Assembly: GCA_046233115.1 (NCBI GenBank)
Contig: JBJXHM010000007.1
Location: 124,001 to 188,000 of the forward strand
Direction: 5' to 3'
Length of the DNA stretch: 64,000 bases
Source of the DNA: JACOMY01 sp046233115
Lineage (GTDB): Bacteria; Pseudomonadota; Alphaproteobacteria; Kiloniellales; JACOMY01
Shown here: in pieces, positions 27,639 through 36,338 of the stretch
How the letters are laid out: every line of letters begins with the position of its first letter
Numbering within the stretch: position 1 is the stretch's first letter
The notes under the pieces: generated by a model
Told to the model about the DNA's origin: nothing
Database searches by the model: none
The model's input: the letters and a program-made list of their open reading frames with translations, nothing else
Made by a program: the position numbers and the translations under genes

Positions 27639-28421
27639 CTAGGCGGTCCGTTGTGCTAGCGCCGCCAGGTCCTCGGCCAGCAAGGCCGCCCAGCCCCTGG
27701 CCTGACGCTCCTCGGCGATCAGGTCCTGGCGCACCTCCAGCAGAACCTGTGGTAGGTCCAGCGGCAAGGCATGGTGGCGCATGGTGAAGGCGAAGTCGGT
27801 GCCGCCGCTGTAGGGCTGGTTGTCGCCGACCGTGAGGCCGCGCGCGGTCAGCGCGGCGATCAGCGGCGCGGCCATGCGGTCGTCCTCGTCCCAGAGCACG
27901 CCGACCTCCCAGGGTCGCTGATAGCCCTCCATCACCGCGGTGAAGCTGTGCAGCGAGACCAGGATCGGCCGCCGGCCGGCGGCCAGCGCGCTTTCCAGCT
28001 CGGCCGTGATCGCACGGTGATAGGGCTCGAAGTAGCGCGCGATGCGGCGCCTGCGCTCGGCCTGGTCCAGGTGCAGGTTGCCCGGCACGGTGACGCCGTC
28101 GCTGACCTCGGCGATCGAGGTGGGGTGATCGGTCACCCGATTGGCGTCGATCACCAGCCGCGAGGTGCAGGAGAGTAGCGCCGGGGCCTGCAGCAGGCGC
28201 GCCAGCTCGCGGGTCATGGTCGCCGCGCCAATGTCGTAGGCGATGTGCAGCTCCAGCTGCTCCGGCAGCAGGCCCAGGTCCTCCAGCTCCGCCGGCACGC
28301 GGTTGCTGGCGTGGTCGCAGATCAGCAGGAAGGGCGAGTCCAGGCCTGGATTGATCAGCTCGAAGGGCTGATGGTCGCTCAGGTCAGAGTGGCTCCGTTC
28401 GGCGGTCAGGGTCACGCTCAC
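27639..28421 (-). CDS. N-formylglutamate amidohydrolase family protein
   Basis: 260 aa. Family motifs present: LLICDHASNRVPAELEDLGL with the metal-binding Asp/His, HIAYDIGAATMTRELARLL, ILVSLHSFTAVMEG, and GGTDFAFTMRHHALPLDLPQ. HutG-type members hydrolyse N-formylglutamate at the end of histidine catabolism, but no hut gene is nearby. Its place next to a GCS2-type ligase suggests that it instead acts on the ligase's product or a related amide (inference). Start overlaps the stop of the upstream acyl-CoA ligase by 4 bp. Confidence 0.9.
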   Translation of the reverse strand: MSVTLTAERSHSDLSDHQPFELINPGLDSPFLLICDHASNRVPAELEDLGLLPEQLELHIAYDIGAATMTRELARLLQAPALLSCTSRLVIDANRVTDHPTSIAEVSDGVTVPGNLHLDQAERRRRIARYFEPYHRAITAELESALAAGRRPILVSLHSFTAVMEGYQRPWEVGVLWDEDDRMAAPLIAALTARGLTVGDNQPYSGGTDFAFTMRHHALPLDLPQVLLEVRQDLIAEERQARGWAALLAEDLAALAQRTA

Positions 28422-30226
28422 CCCGTCTTCTCGTAGAGCGCGTCGAGCTGCCGCCCGTAGGCCGCCAGGATCTTGTGGCGGCGGATCTTCATCGTCGGTG
28501 TCATCATCTCATTGTCTATGGTGAAGCCTTCCGGCGCGATGGCAAAGCGGCGAATGCGCTCGATCACCGAGAGACCGGCGTTCACCCGGGCCACCACCTC
28601 GGCGATGTGGTCGTGGAAGGCGGGGTCCTGGCTCAGCCGGCCGAGGTCGGCGGGCTTGCCCTTGGCCTTGGCCCAGGTCTCCATCTCCGCCTTGGCCGGC
28701 ACGATCAGCGCGACCAGGTAGGGCCGGCGATCGCCGATCACGCAGGCCTGCTCGATCTCCGCCTCCAGGGTCAGGAGCCCCTCCAGACGCGCCGGCGAGA
28801 CGTTGTCGCCGCCGGAGACCACTAGGATGTCCTTCTTGCGGTCGGTGATGTAGATGTAACCGTCCTCGTCCAGGTGGCCGACGTCGCCGGTGTGCAGCCA
28901 GCCGTCGCGGATCACCGCCGCCGTTCCCTGCGGGTCCTGCCAGTAGCCCAGCATGACGTTGTCGCCCTGGACCAGGATCTCGCCGTCGTCCGCGATCTTG
29001 ACCGTGACCCCGTCCAGCGGCGGGCCGACGCTGGCCATCTTCACCTTGTTCGGGCGGTTGCAGGAGACCACGGGTGCCGACTCGGTCTGGCCGTAGCCCT
29101 GCAGCAGTACCAGGCCCAGGGCCTGGAAGAAATTGCCAATCTCCGGGTTCAGTGCCGCGCCGCCGGAGACCAGGGCCTGCAGCCGCCCGCCGAAACGCTG
29201 GCGCACCTTGTCGCGGACCAGACGCTCCAGCGCGCAGTCTTGCAGCCGCTCCATCGGGCTGAGGGGCTGGCCGGAGTGGCGCTTGCAGCCCAGCTCGACC
29301 GTCTTGTGGAACAGCTTCTGGCGGATCGCCGGCTGGTGCTTCAGGCCGTGCAGGATGCGCTGGCGCATGGACTCGTAGAGGCGCGGCACCGCGGTCATCA
29401 GGGTCGGGCGCGTCTCGGCCATGTTGGCGGCCAGCTTGTCGGCCGACTCGGCGTAGTAGATCTGGGCGCGGATCGAGAGCGGGAAACAGAGCCCAGCCGA
29501 GTGCTCGTAGGAGTGGCTGAGCGGCAGGAAGGAGAGGAAGGTCTGCTGCTGTTGCTCCAGGCCGAAGCTGCTCAGCAGGTCATAGGCGCTGCGGCAGTTG
29601 GTGAAGATGTTGGTGTGGCTCAGCATCACCCCTTTGGGGATGCCGCCGGTGCCGGAAGTGTAGATGAAGATGCAGGCGGCATTGCGGTCCAACGCGGCCA
29701 GCCGGCTATCGAGTTCGGTCTCCAGTCCGTCTTGGCTGGCTGCGGTCGCCTCCTCGGCGTGCCAGTCCAGCAGGGTCTGGCCCTCGGCCAGCTCGGCCTC
29801 GATGCTGTCCAGGACCATCACGAAGCGGCAGGCCGGGGCGGTCCTGACCGCGGGCAGGCAGCGCTTGGCCAGCGTGCTGCTGGAGATCAGCGCCGCGCCA
29901 GCGCCCGAGTCCTGCAGCAGGTGGGCATAGTCCTGCTCGGTGTGGGTGGTGTAGGCCGGCACCGTGATGGCACCGGCACTCATGATCGCGAAGTGGGCGA
30001 CGACCCAGTCCGGCCGGTTCTCGCTGGCCAGCAGCACCCGGTCGCCCGGTTCGATGCCGTGCCGGATCAGGGCCTTTGCCAGGTTCTTCACCCGGGTCGT
30101 CAGGCCGTTCCAGCTCAGCGCTTCCCAGTTGCCGTTGCGCTTGGCCCAGAGAACCGGCGCTTCCGGCGCGATCGCCCCTTGCTTGAACAGCATGTCCGGC
30201 AGGGAAGACCAAACCCCGTAATCCAT
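28418..30226 (-). CDS. Long-chain acyl-CoA ligase (AMP-forming)
   Basis: 602 aa, FadD15/FAA1-like. Core motifs: adenylate-binding YTSGTGGIPKG (189-199), GYGQTESAPV, and HTGDVGHLDEDGYIYITDRK with the catalytic region before KKDILVVSGGDN. It activates a fatty or other carboxylic acid to acyl-AMP and then acyl-CoA. The ATG at 30226 is favoured because GAGG lies six bases before it; an ATG at 30238 is possible, and the extension to 30409 would run over the next promoter. Divergent from the M3 peptidase gene. First gene of the ligase/amidohydrolase operon. Confidence 0.93.
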   Translation of the reverse strand: MDYGVWSSLPDMLFKQGAIAPEAPVLWAKRNGNWEALSWNGLTTRVKNLAKALIRHGIEPGDRVLLASENRPDWVVAHFAIMSAGAITVPAYTTHTEQDYAHLLQDSGAGAALISSSTLAKRCLPAVRTAPACRFVMVLDSIEAELAEGQTLLDWHAEEATAASQDGLETELDSRLAALDRNAACIFIYTSGTGGIPKGVMLSHTNIFTNCRSAYDLLSSFGLEQQQQTFLSFLPLSHSYEHSAGLCFPLSIRAQIYYAESADKLAANMAETRPTLMTAVPRLYESMRQRILHGLKHQPAIRQKLFHKTVELGCKRHSGQPLSPMERLQDCALERLVRDKVRQRFGGRLQALVSGGAALNPEIGNFFQALGLVLLQGYGQTESAPVVSCNRPNKVKMASVGPPLDGVTVKIADDGEILVQGDNVMLGYWQDPQGTAAVIRDGWLHTGDVGHLDEDGYIYITDRKKDILVVSGGDNVSPARLEGLLTLEAEIEQACVIGDRRPYLVALIVPAKAEMETWAKAKGKPADLGRLSQDPAFHDHIAEVVARVNAGLSVIERIRRFAIAPEGFTIDNEMMTPTMKIRRHKILAAYGRQLDALYEKTG

Positions 30227-30332
30227 GCCTTGCCTCATCCTCCCCGCTACAGACCTCTCCGACTGGGTTTTGGCGCCTTGGCTTGGCCGCCATCTGCGCC
30301 TATATCGGCCTGGAGGTAAGGAGATAGGTAAA

Positions 30333-32141
30333 ATGCCCGAAGGACTGCAAGAAAACCCGGCGAAAAATATCGATTCCCTGCTCGGCGCGTTGCCGGAGTG
30401 GGACCTCACCGACCTCTATGCCGGGCCGGACGACGCAGCCCTGGAGGCCGACCTGACCAAGGCCATGGCAGCGGCCGAGGCCTTCCGCGGACGCTACGAG
30501 GGCAGCCTCGCGCGGCTCTCGCCGGCCGGCTTCGCCGAGGCCATCGCCGCCTATCAGGACCTGCAGGAGAGCCTGGGCCGCGTCGGCTCTTACGCGCAGT
30601 TGCTGCACGCCGGCGACATGACCGATCCCAAGATCGGTCAGTTCTACCAGACCATGCAGGAGCGGATCACCGCGATCTCGACTAACCTGCTGTTCTTCAC
30701 CCTGGAGCTCAATAAGCTCGAGGATGCGGTCCTTGAGCAGGTGCTGGCGCATCCGGCCATGGCCCGCTGGCAGCCCTGGGTGCGCGACCAGCGCGCCTTC
30801 CGTCCCTATCAGCTCAGCGACGAGGTCGAGCGGCTGCTGCACGAGAAGTACGTCTCTGGCCGCGCCGCCTGGACCCGCCTGTTCGACGAGACCATGGCCG
30901 GCCTGCGCTTCCCGCTGAACGGCAAGGAGCTGACCTCGACCGAGGTGCTGGACAAGCTGACCGACCGTGACCCCAAGATGCGCGAGGCCGCGGCGCACGC
31001 CTTCGCCGGCGTTCTGGGCAAGAACACCCGGACCTTCGCGCTGATCACCAATACCTTGGCCAAGGACAAGGAGATCGAGGACAAGTGGCGCGGCTTCAAG
31101 TCGCCGGTCGCCAGCCGCAACCTCGCCAACCTGGTCGAGGACGAGGTGGTCGAGGCCCTGGTCCAGGCGGTGGTGGAAGCCTATCCCAAGCTCTCTCACC
31201 GCTACTACGCGCAGAAGGCCAAGTGGCTGGGCTACGAGAAGATGCCTTACTGGGAGCGCAACGCGCCGTTGCCGCAGGACGAAGACCGCCTGATCTCCTG
31301 GGATGAGGCGCGCCAAACCGTCCTGGACGCCTACGGCCACTTCTCCCCGGACATGGCTGCGGTCGGCAAACGCTTCTTCGACCAGGACTGGATCGACGCG
31401 CCGGCGCGCAGCGGCAAGGCGCCGGGCGCCTTCGCCCACCCGACCGTGCCCTCGGCGCATCCCTACCTGTTGCTGAACTATCAGGGCCGCACGCGCGACG
31501 TGATGACCCTGGCGCATGAGCTGGGCCACGGCGTGCACCAGGTGCTGGCCGGCGCCCAGGGCCACCTGCTGGCCGATACGCCGCTCACTCTGGCCGAGAC
31601 TGCCAGCGTGTTCGGCGAGATGCTGACCTTCCAGTCCCTGCTGCGCGGGGCCGAGACCCCGGAGCGCCGCCGCATCATGCTGGCCGGCAAGGTCGAGGAC
31701 ATGCTGAACACGGTGGTGCGTCAGATCGCTTTCCACCGCTTCGAGACCCGGGTGCACGACGCACGGCGCACCGCGGAGCTCACCGCCGACCAGCTCGGCG
31801 AGATCTGGATGGAGACGCAGCGCGAGGCCCTGGGCCCCGCCTTCGACTTCGATCCCGAGTATCGCAATTTCTGGACCTACATCCCGCACTTCATCCACGT
31901 GCCCTTCTACGTCTACGCCTATGCCTTCGGCGACTGCCTGGTGAACTCGCTCTACGCGGTCTACCAGCAGGCCGAGGAGGGCTTCGCCGAGAAGTACCTG
32001 GAGATGCTGAAGGCCGGTGGCACCAAGCACTACGACGAGCTGTTGGCGCCCTTCGGCCTCGATGCCCGCGATCCGGCCTTCTGGGCGCGCGGCCTCTCGC
32101 TGCTCACCGGCTTCATCGACGAGCTGGAGCAGGTGGCCTAG
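30333..32141 (+). CDS. M3 family oligoendopeptidase F
   Basis: 602 aa zinc metallopeptidase that cuts oligopeptides in the cytoplasm. Start at 30333 is supported by AAGGAGA; the frame upstream to 30225 lacks a site. The zinc motif HELGH is at 395-399 (LAHELGHGVHQVL), with the third ligand Glu in LAETASVFGEML downstream, as in PepF. The N-terminal M3 helical region (LTDLYAGPDDAALEADL) is complete. The stop is 3 bp before the ABC1 kinase gene. Confidence 0.95.
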   Translation: MPEGLQENPAKNIDSLLGALPEWDLTDLYAGPDDAALEADLTKAMAAAEAFRGRYEGSLARLSPAGFAEAIAAYQDLQESLGRVGSYAQLLHAGDMTDPKIGQFYQTMQERITAISTNLLFFTLELNKLEDAVLEQVLAHPAMARWQPWVRDQRAFRPYQLSDEVERLLHEKYVSGRAAWTRLFDETMAGLRFPLNGKELTSTEVLDKLTDRDPKMREAAAHAFAGVLGKNTRTFALITNTLAKDKEIEDKWRGFKSPVASRNLANLVEDEVVEALVQAVVEAYPKLSHRYYAQKAKWLGYEKMPYWERNAPLPQDEDRLISWDEARQTVLDAYGHFSPDMAAVGKRFFDQDWIDAPARSGKAPGAFAHPTVPSAHPYLLLNYQGRTRDVMTLAHELGHGVHQVLAGAQGHLLADTPLTLAETASVFGEMLTFQSLLRGAETPERRRIMLAGKVEDMLNTVVRQIAFHRFETRVHDARRTAELTADQLGEIWMETQREALGPAFDFDPEYRNFWTYIPHFIHVPFYVYAYAFGDCLVNSLYAVYQQAEEGFAEKYLEMLKAGGTKHYDELLAPFGLDARDPAFWARGLSLLTGFIDELEQVA

Positions 32142-32144
32142 CCC

Positions 32145-33533
32145 ATGGCGGCCGACGATCCGGAGGACGCTTCCGAGATCGGCGACGAGAGCTCCCGTTT
32201 CGGGCGGCGCAGCCGGCGTTATGTCTCGGTCGGGCGCCAGGTCGGCGGCTTTGCCGCCGGCTACGCCCTGCGCCGCCTGATCGGGCGCGACCTCGACCGG
32301 GGAGAGCATGCCGAGGCGGTGACCCAGGCGCTGGGCGGCCTCAAGGGGCCGCTGATGAAGGCGGCGCAGATCCTGGCCACCATTCCCGACGCCCTGCCCA
32401 AGGAGTATGCCGAGGCGCTGCGCGAGCTGCAGTCCAACGCGCCGCCGATGGGCTGGGCCTTCGTACGCCGGCGCATGCGCAGCGAGCTGGGGGCGGACTG
32501 GCAGTCCAAGTTCGCCTCTTTCAGCCATGAGGCCTTGCACGCGGCCTCGCTGGGCCAGGTGCACGCCGCGCGCGACCACCAGGGCCGGGACCTGGCTTGC
32601 AAGCTGCAGTACCCCGACATGGCCTCGGCGGTGGAGGCCGACATCCGCCAGCTCAAGATCGCCTTCGGCATCTACCGCCAGTATGACCGCGCGATCGACA
32701 CCAGCGAGATCCACAAGGAGCTGGGCGAGCGCCTGCGCGAGGAGCTGGACTACCGCCGCGAGGCCAAGCATATGCGGCTCTACCGCCTGATGCTGGCCGA
32801 CCAGCCGGGCGTGGCGGTGCCGGAGCCGGTGCCGGAGCTCTCGACCGACCGGCTGCTGACCATGACCTGGCTGACCGGAGAGAACTTCCTCAAGTTCCTG
32901 AAGGCGCACGAGGACCAGGAGATGCGCAAGCGGATCGCGGTCAACATGTTCCGCGCCTGGTACGTGCCCTTCTACGACTACGGCGTGATCCACGGTGACC
33001 CGCACCTCGGCAACTACACCCTGCAGCCCGACGGCAAGGTGAACCTGCTGGACTTCGGCTGCATCCGGGTTTTCCCGCCGCGCTTCGTCTGGGGCGTGAT
33101 CGAGCTCTACCGCGCGCTGGAGGCCGAGGACGAGGCCCGCATGGTGGCGGCCTACGAGGCCTGGGGCTTCAAGAACCTGAGCCGGGAGATGTTGGAGATC
33201 CTGAACCTCTGGGCGCGTTTCCTCTACGAGCCGATCCTGACCGACAAGGAGCAGTCGATCGTCGGCGAGAGCGGGACCTACGGCGCCGAGGTGGCCTCCA
33301 AGGTGCACCGCGAGCTGAAGCGGATCGGCGGCGTGCGCCCTCCGGCCGAATTCGTGCTGATGGACCGGGCCGCGATCGGCCTGGGCTCGGTCTTCCTGCA
33401 CCTCAAGGCCAAGATCAACTGGTACCGTCTGTTCCACGAAGTGGTCGGCGACTTCGACGTCGAGCGCCTGGCAAAGCGCCAGACCACGGCGCTGGTCGAG
33501 GTGGGGCTGGCTCCCGTGCCGGCCGATGCGTGA
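32145..33533 (+). CDS. ABC1/UbiB atypical kinase family protein
   Basis: 462 aa. Features of the ABC1 (AarF/UbiB/Coq8) family: the KxGQ-type helix as KAAQ (72-75), the Ala-rich nucleotide loop AASLGQVH (133-140), catalytic Lys153 in ACKLQYP, catalytic-loop VIHGDPHLGNYTL and metal-binding LLDFGCIRVF. No C-terminal membrane helices, so unlike UbiB itself; closer to soluble ABC1 proteins. Relatives support ubiquinone synthesis or have unknown substrates. It follows the M3 peptidase after 3 bp and overlaps the next gene by 8 bp. Confidence 0.9.
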   Translation: MAADDPEDASEIGDESSRFGRRSRRYVSVGRQVGGFAAGYALRRLIGRDLDRGEHAEAVTQALGGLKGPLMKAAQILATIPDALPKEYAEALRELQSNAPPMGWAFVRRRMRSELGADWQSKFASFSHEALHAASLGQVHAARDHQGRDLACKLQYPDMASAVEADIRQLKIAFGIYRQYDRAIDTSEIHKELGERLREELDYRREAKHMRLYRLMLADQPGVAVPEPVPELSTDRLLTMTWLTGENFLKFLKAHEDQEMRKRIAVNMFRAWYVPFYDYGVIHGDPHLGNYTLQPDGKVNLLDFGCIRVFPPRFVWGVIELYRALEAEDEARMVAAYEAWGFKNLSREMLEILNLWARFLYEPILTDKEQSIVGESGTYGAEVASKVHRELKRIGGVRPPAEFVLMDRAAIGLGSVFLHLKAKINWYRLFHEVVGDFDVERLAKRQTTALVEVGLAPVPADA

Positions 33534-34386
33534 GCGGGTTGCCTGGGTCGGGGTCGGCAGCATGGGCCGGCCGATGGTCCGGCGCCTGACCGATGCCGGG
33601 TTGAGCCCGCTCATCTTCGATCTCGACCGCAGGGCGCTCGAGGACGTCGCCCCGGAGGCCGTTGCGGTCGGGTCCCTCGAGGAGGTGGCTGCCGCCGACG
33701 TGATCGTCTCGACCTTGCCCGACGACACAGCACTCCTGGACGTCGCCAGGGTCGTGCTGTCAGCCATCTCTCCGAACGCTGTCTTCTGCGACATGAGCAC
33801 CGTGTCGTCAGAGGCCTCGGCGGAGGTGGGTGCGCTGGCCGCCGGCAAGGCCTATCTCCGCGCGCCGATCTCCGGCACCGTTGCGCACGCCGAGGAGGGC
33901 AGCCTGACAATCCTGGCCTCGGGGCCGGAGCCTGCCTACAGGCGCTGCCTGCCCCTGTTCCACCTCTTCGCCGGCGCCTGCTTCTACCTGGGGCCGGCGG
34001 AGGAGGCGCGCATCCTCAAGCTGGTGATCAACAACATGGTGGGCTCGCTGGCGGCTCTGGTGGGCGAGAGCCTGGCGCTCGCCGGCCGGGCCGGTCTCGA
34101 TCGGGCGGCGATCTTGGAGGTGCTGGGGGCCTCCACGGTCAGCTCTCCGATCCTGCGGGCCAAGCTGGAGCTGCTGCGGTCCGGCGACTTTCCACCGGAC
34201 TTCACCACCGAGATGATGATCAAGGACATGCAGCTCTTTGCCGACGCGGCGGCGCATCACGGCAGTCCGGCGCCGCTGGCCAGCGTCACCCTGTCCTTGC
34301 TGCGCCGCCATGCCGAGAGCGGCGGCGCCAAGGAGGACTACTACAGCCTGCTGAAGCTCTTCGAGCGCGAGGGCGAAGCGGGGTAG
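33526..34386 (+). CDS. NAD(P)-dependent beta-hydroxyacid dehydrogenase (3-hydroxyisobutyrate dehydrogenase-like)
   Basis: 286 aa. The N-terminal Rossmann motif VGVGSMGRPM (7-16) and the substrate-binding APISGTVAHAEEGSLTILAS are diagnostic. Catalytic Lys is in KLVINNMVGSL, and the C-terminal all-helical domain (MIKDMQLFADAAAHHGSP) is present. Family members oxidise 3-hydroxyisobutyrate, tartronate semialdehyde or related acids, and the substrate here is not readable. Start ATG overlaps the ABC1 kinase end by 8 bp. A 14-G homopolymer lies just after the stop. Confidence 0.9.
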   Translation: MRERVAWVGVGSMGRPMVRRLTDAGLSPLIFDLDRRALEDVAPEAVAVGSLEEVAAADVIVSTLPDDTALLDVARVVLSAISPNAVFCDMSTVSSEASAEVGALAAGKAYLRAPISGTVAHAEEGSLTILASGPEPAYRRCLPLFHLFAGACFYLGPAEEARILKLVINNMVGSLAALVGESLALAGRAGLDRAAILEVLGASTVSSPILRAKLELLRSGDFPPDFTTEMMIKDMQLFADAAAHHGSPAPLASVTLSLLRRHAESGGAKEDYYSLLKLFEREGEAG

Positions 34387-34394
34387 CGACGATC

Positions 34395-34408
34395 GGGGGG
34401 GGGGGGGG
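34395..34408. repeat. Poly-G tract (14 G)
   Basis: An uninterrupted run of 14 G, nine bases after the dehydrogenase stop and about 100 bases before the outer membrane protein gene. Tracts of this length are slippage-prone. It could tune the downstream promoter or simply be an assembly-sensitive site. Confidence 0.9.
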
Positions 34409-34507
34409 CCGGAGCCGGTTCAAACAGAGCGCAACACGCTCTAGACGCGGTTCGCGCCGCCGTGTTCCACTCGCGCGACGGGTGGAATGGTGAGGCGGAG
34501 AGGCTTG

Positions 34508-35356
34508 ATGGGCAGGCACGTGACTGGACTTCTGGTCCTGGTCTTGTTGATGGCTGCGGCGCCGATGACGCTGTGTGCGCAATCCTTGCCGACGGCGGGC
34601 GAGGCGGATGACGATTGGCGCTTCGCCATCACCCCCTATGCCTTCCTGCCGGTCTCCACCACCGGCACCTCGACCATCGCCGGCTACGAGAGCAACGTCG
34701 ACCTCAGCCTCTCCGACATCTTCAAGAACCTGAACTTCGCGGCGGCCGTGCACAGCGAGGCCTGGAAGGGCGAGTTCGGGGTGATGCTGGACCTCTACTA
34801 CGTCAGCCTGGGGGCCGATACCAGCATCCCGCTGACCAGTCCCGGGCCGGGCTATGCCGACGTGACGGTGAAGTCCAAGCAGGGCTGGGCCTCGCTGATC
34901 GGCACCTACCGCTTCTACGACAGCAGCTTCCGCAGCCTGTCTGGCGCCGAGCGGCGCTATGCCTTCGATGCCGGGGCCGGGGTCAAGCTGAACACCTTGA
35001 ACCAGACGGTGGACATCAACGGCCAGGTGAACACCGGCACGGTGCAGCCCTTCTCGGCCAGCCCGGGCGGCACCGAGGTCTGGGTCGAGCCGGCGATCCA
35101 CCTGCGCGGCATGGCCGAGATCGGCGAGGACTGGCGCTTCGTGACCCGCGCCGAGTTCAGCGGCTTCGGCGTCGGCGGCGACAAGCTGCAGTGGCTGCTG
35201 ACCACCGGTTTCGACTACCAGGCCTGGGAGCAGGTCTCGATGAAGCTGGGCTGGCAGTTCTACGGCATCGACTACGCGACCGACCGCTCCAACGGCCGCT
35301 TCGCCTACGACGTCTTCGAGACCGGCCCTTTCCTGGGCGCGACCTTCACCTTCTGA
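34508..35356 (+). CDS. Outer membrane beta-barrel protein
   Basis: 282 aa from the ATG at 34508, chosen because GGAGAGG lies just upstream and the signal peptide MGRHVTGLLVLVLLMAAAPM then starts correctly, with cleavage near CAQS. The mature chain consists of alternating amphipathic strands (WRFAITPYAFLPVSTTGTST, GEFGVMLDLYYVSLG, WASLIGTYRFYDSSF, VSMKLGWQFYGIDY). It ends with Phe (GATFTF), the usual BAM recognition residue. No porin or transport family is recognised. Probably an uncharacterised barrel of about 10-12 strands. Confidence 0.82.
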   Translation: MGRHVTGLLVLVLLMAAAPMTLCAQSLPTAGEADDDWRFAITPYAFLPVSTTGTSTIAGYESNVDLSLSDIFKNLNFAAAVHSEAWKGEFGVMLDLYYVSLGADTSIPLTSPGPGYADVTVKSKQGWASLIGTYRFYDSSFRSLSGAERRYAFDAGAGVKLNTLNQTVDINGQVNTGTVQPFSASPGGTEVWVEPAIHLRGMAEIGEDWRFVTRAEFSGFGVGGDKLQWLLTTGFDYQAWEQVSMKLGWQFYGIDYATDRSNGRFAYDVFETGPFLGATFTF

Positions 35357-35363
35357 CACTGGT

Positions 35364-36203
35364 TCACTCTTTCTCCAGCACAAAGTCATAATCCACCCGC
35401 CACCTGGCCTCGCCGCTCTCGTCCGGGCGGACCTCGACGATCAGGCTCTGCTTCACGCCGAAGACGCAGTCGTCTTCGATCCCTGGGTCGGCGCCGTCGA
35501 AGAGGTGGGTGACGGTGCGGCGGTGGCCGGAGGCCGAGACGATCATGTGGATGTGACCCGGCCGGTAGGGACGGCGCCCCAGCGCCTCCAGTAGCTGGCC
35601 GGCCGGGCCGTCGGTCGGGATCGGATAGGCGACCGGGCGGATCGAAAGGAAGCGGTAGCGGCCGTCCGCCCCCGTGGTCAGCCGCCCGCGCATGTTCATC
35701 GCCGGCTGCACGCCCGGCTGCTGCACGTCGTAGAAGCCCTCGGCGTTGTCCGACCAGACGTCCAGCACCGCGCCCGCCAGCGGCCGGCCCTCCAGATCGA
35801 GGACCCGGCCGCTGTAGAGGCAGGGCTCGCCCTTGCCGTCGCGGCAGAGGTTGGTGCCCATCGGCAGGTCCGGTGCGTCCGGCAGGTAGAAGGGGCCCAG
35901 CACCGTGGTCTCGGTGGCGCCGCTCGGCCGGCGGTGGTTGATCGCGTCGATCAGCATCGAGAGGCCCAGGATGTCGGAGAGCAGGATGTACTCCTGCCGC
36001 CCGCCGACCGAGATCCGGCCGGCTTCGCTCAGAAAGGCGATCGCAGCCTCCCATTCCGCCTCGCTGGGCTCGACCTCCTTGATGAAGACGTGCAGGTGGC
36101 GGATCGCTGCCTCCATCACCCGGCGCAGCCGCGGGTCGGCCTCCGCCGCGATGCGGCCGATCACGACGGCCTCCGAGTTTTCCTCGGTCAGGTAGCTGGG
36201 CAT
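35364..36203 (-). CDS. Intradiol ring-cleavage dioxygenase (catechol/hydroxyquinol 1,2-dioxygenase-like)
   Basis: Non-haem Fe(III) dioxygenase, 279 aa. The four iron ligands are all visible: Tyr158 (EGFYDV), Tyr193 (VAYPIP), His217 and His219 (RPGHIHMIVSA). The N-terminal helical dimerisation domain (RRVMEAAIRHLHVFIKEVEP) is of the catechol/hydroxyquinol type rather than protocatechuate type. It opens a dihydroxylated ring between the hydroxyls to a cis,cis-muconate or maleylacetate product. No muconate cycloisomerase or maleylacetate reductase is near. It shares its promoter region and a palindromic operator with the divergent demethylation operon. Confidence 0.93.
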   Translation of the reverse strand: MPSYLTEENSEAVVIGRIAAEADPRLRRVMEAAIRHLHVFIKEVEPSEAEWEAAIAFLSEAGRISVGGRQEYILLSDILGLSMLIDAINHRRPSGATETTVLGPFYLPDAPDLPMGTNLCRDGKGEPCLYSGRVLDLEGRPLAGAVLDVWSDNAEGFYDVQQPGVQPAMNMRGRLTTGADGRYRFLSIRPVAYPIPTDGPAGQLLEALGRRPYRPGHIHMIVSASGHRRTVTHLFDGADPGIEDDCVFGVKQSLIVEVRPDESGEARWRVDYDFVLEKE

Positions 36204-36266
36204 GGCGATCCTCCCTCCGCTTTCCTTCTTCTTCGGTCATCGCGGCAGCCGGGCCAAAGCCCTTTC

Positions 36267-36300
36267 TCTGGACAAAGCTGTCTAGACACCTCTGTCCAGA
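36267..36300. promoter_or_regulatory. Three-block palindromic operator, probable TetR site
   Basis: TCTGGACA (36267-36274), AAGC, TGTCTAGACA (36279-36288), CCTC, TGTCCAGA (36293-36300). The centre block is a perfect 10-bp palindrome, and the outer blocks are exact inverted copies placed 4 bp on each side, so the 34 bp are symmetric about one axis. It lies 64 bp before the dioxygenase start and 39 bp before the FAD/GcvT start. The TetR gene at 38754 is the obvious candidate protein. A weak TCCAG/CTGGA hairpin (36316-36331) touches the plus-strand ribosome-binding site. Confidence 0.8.
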
Positions 36301-36338
36301 GGGGTTAGCATCGCGTCCAGTTCATTCTGGAGGTGTCC

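Noticed and set aside
30300..33848. Minus-strand open frame of 1182 codons
   Set aside because: It lies opposite three well-supported plus-strand genes (M3 peptidase, ABC1 kinase, dehydrogenase) and has shadow-frame composition.
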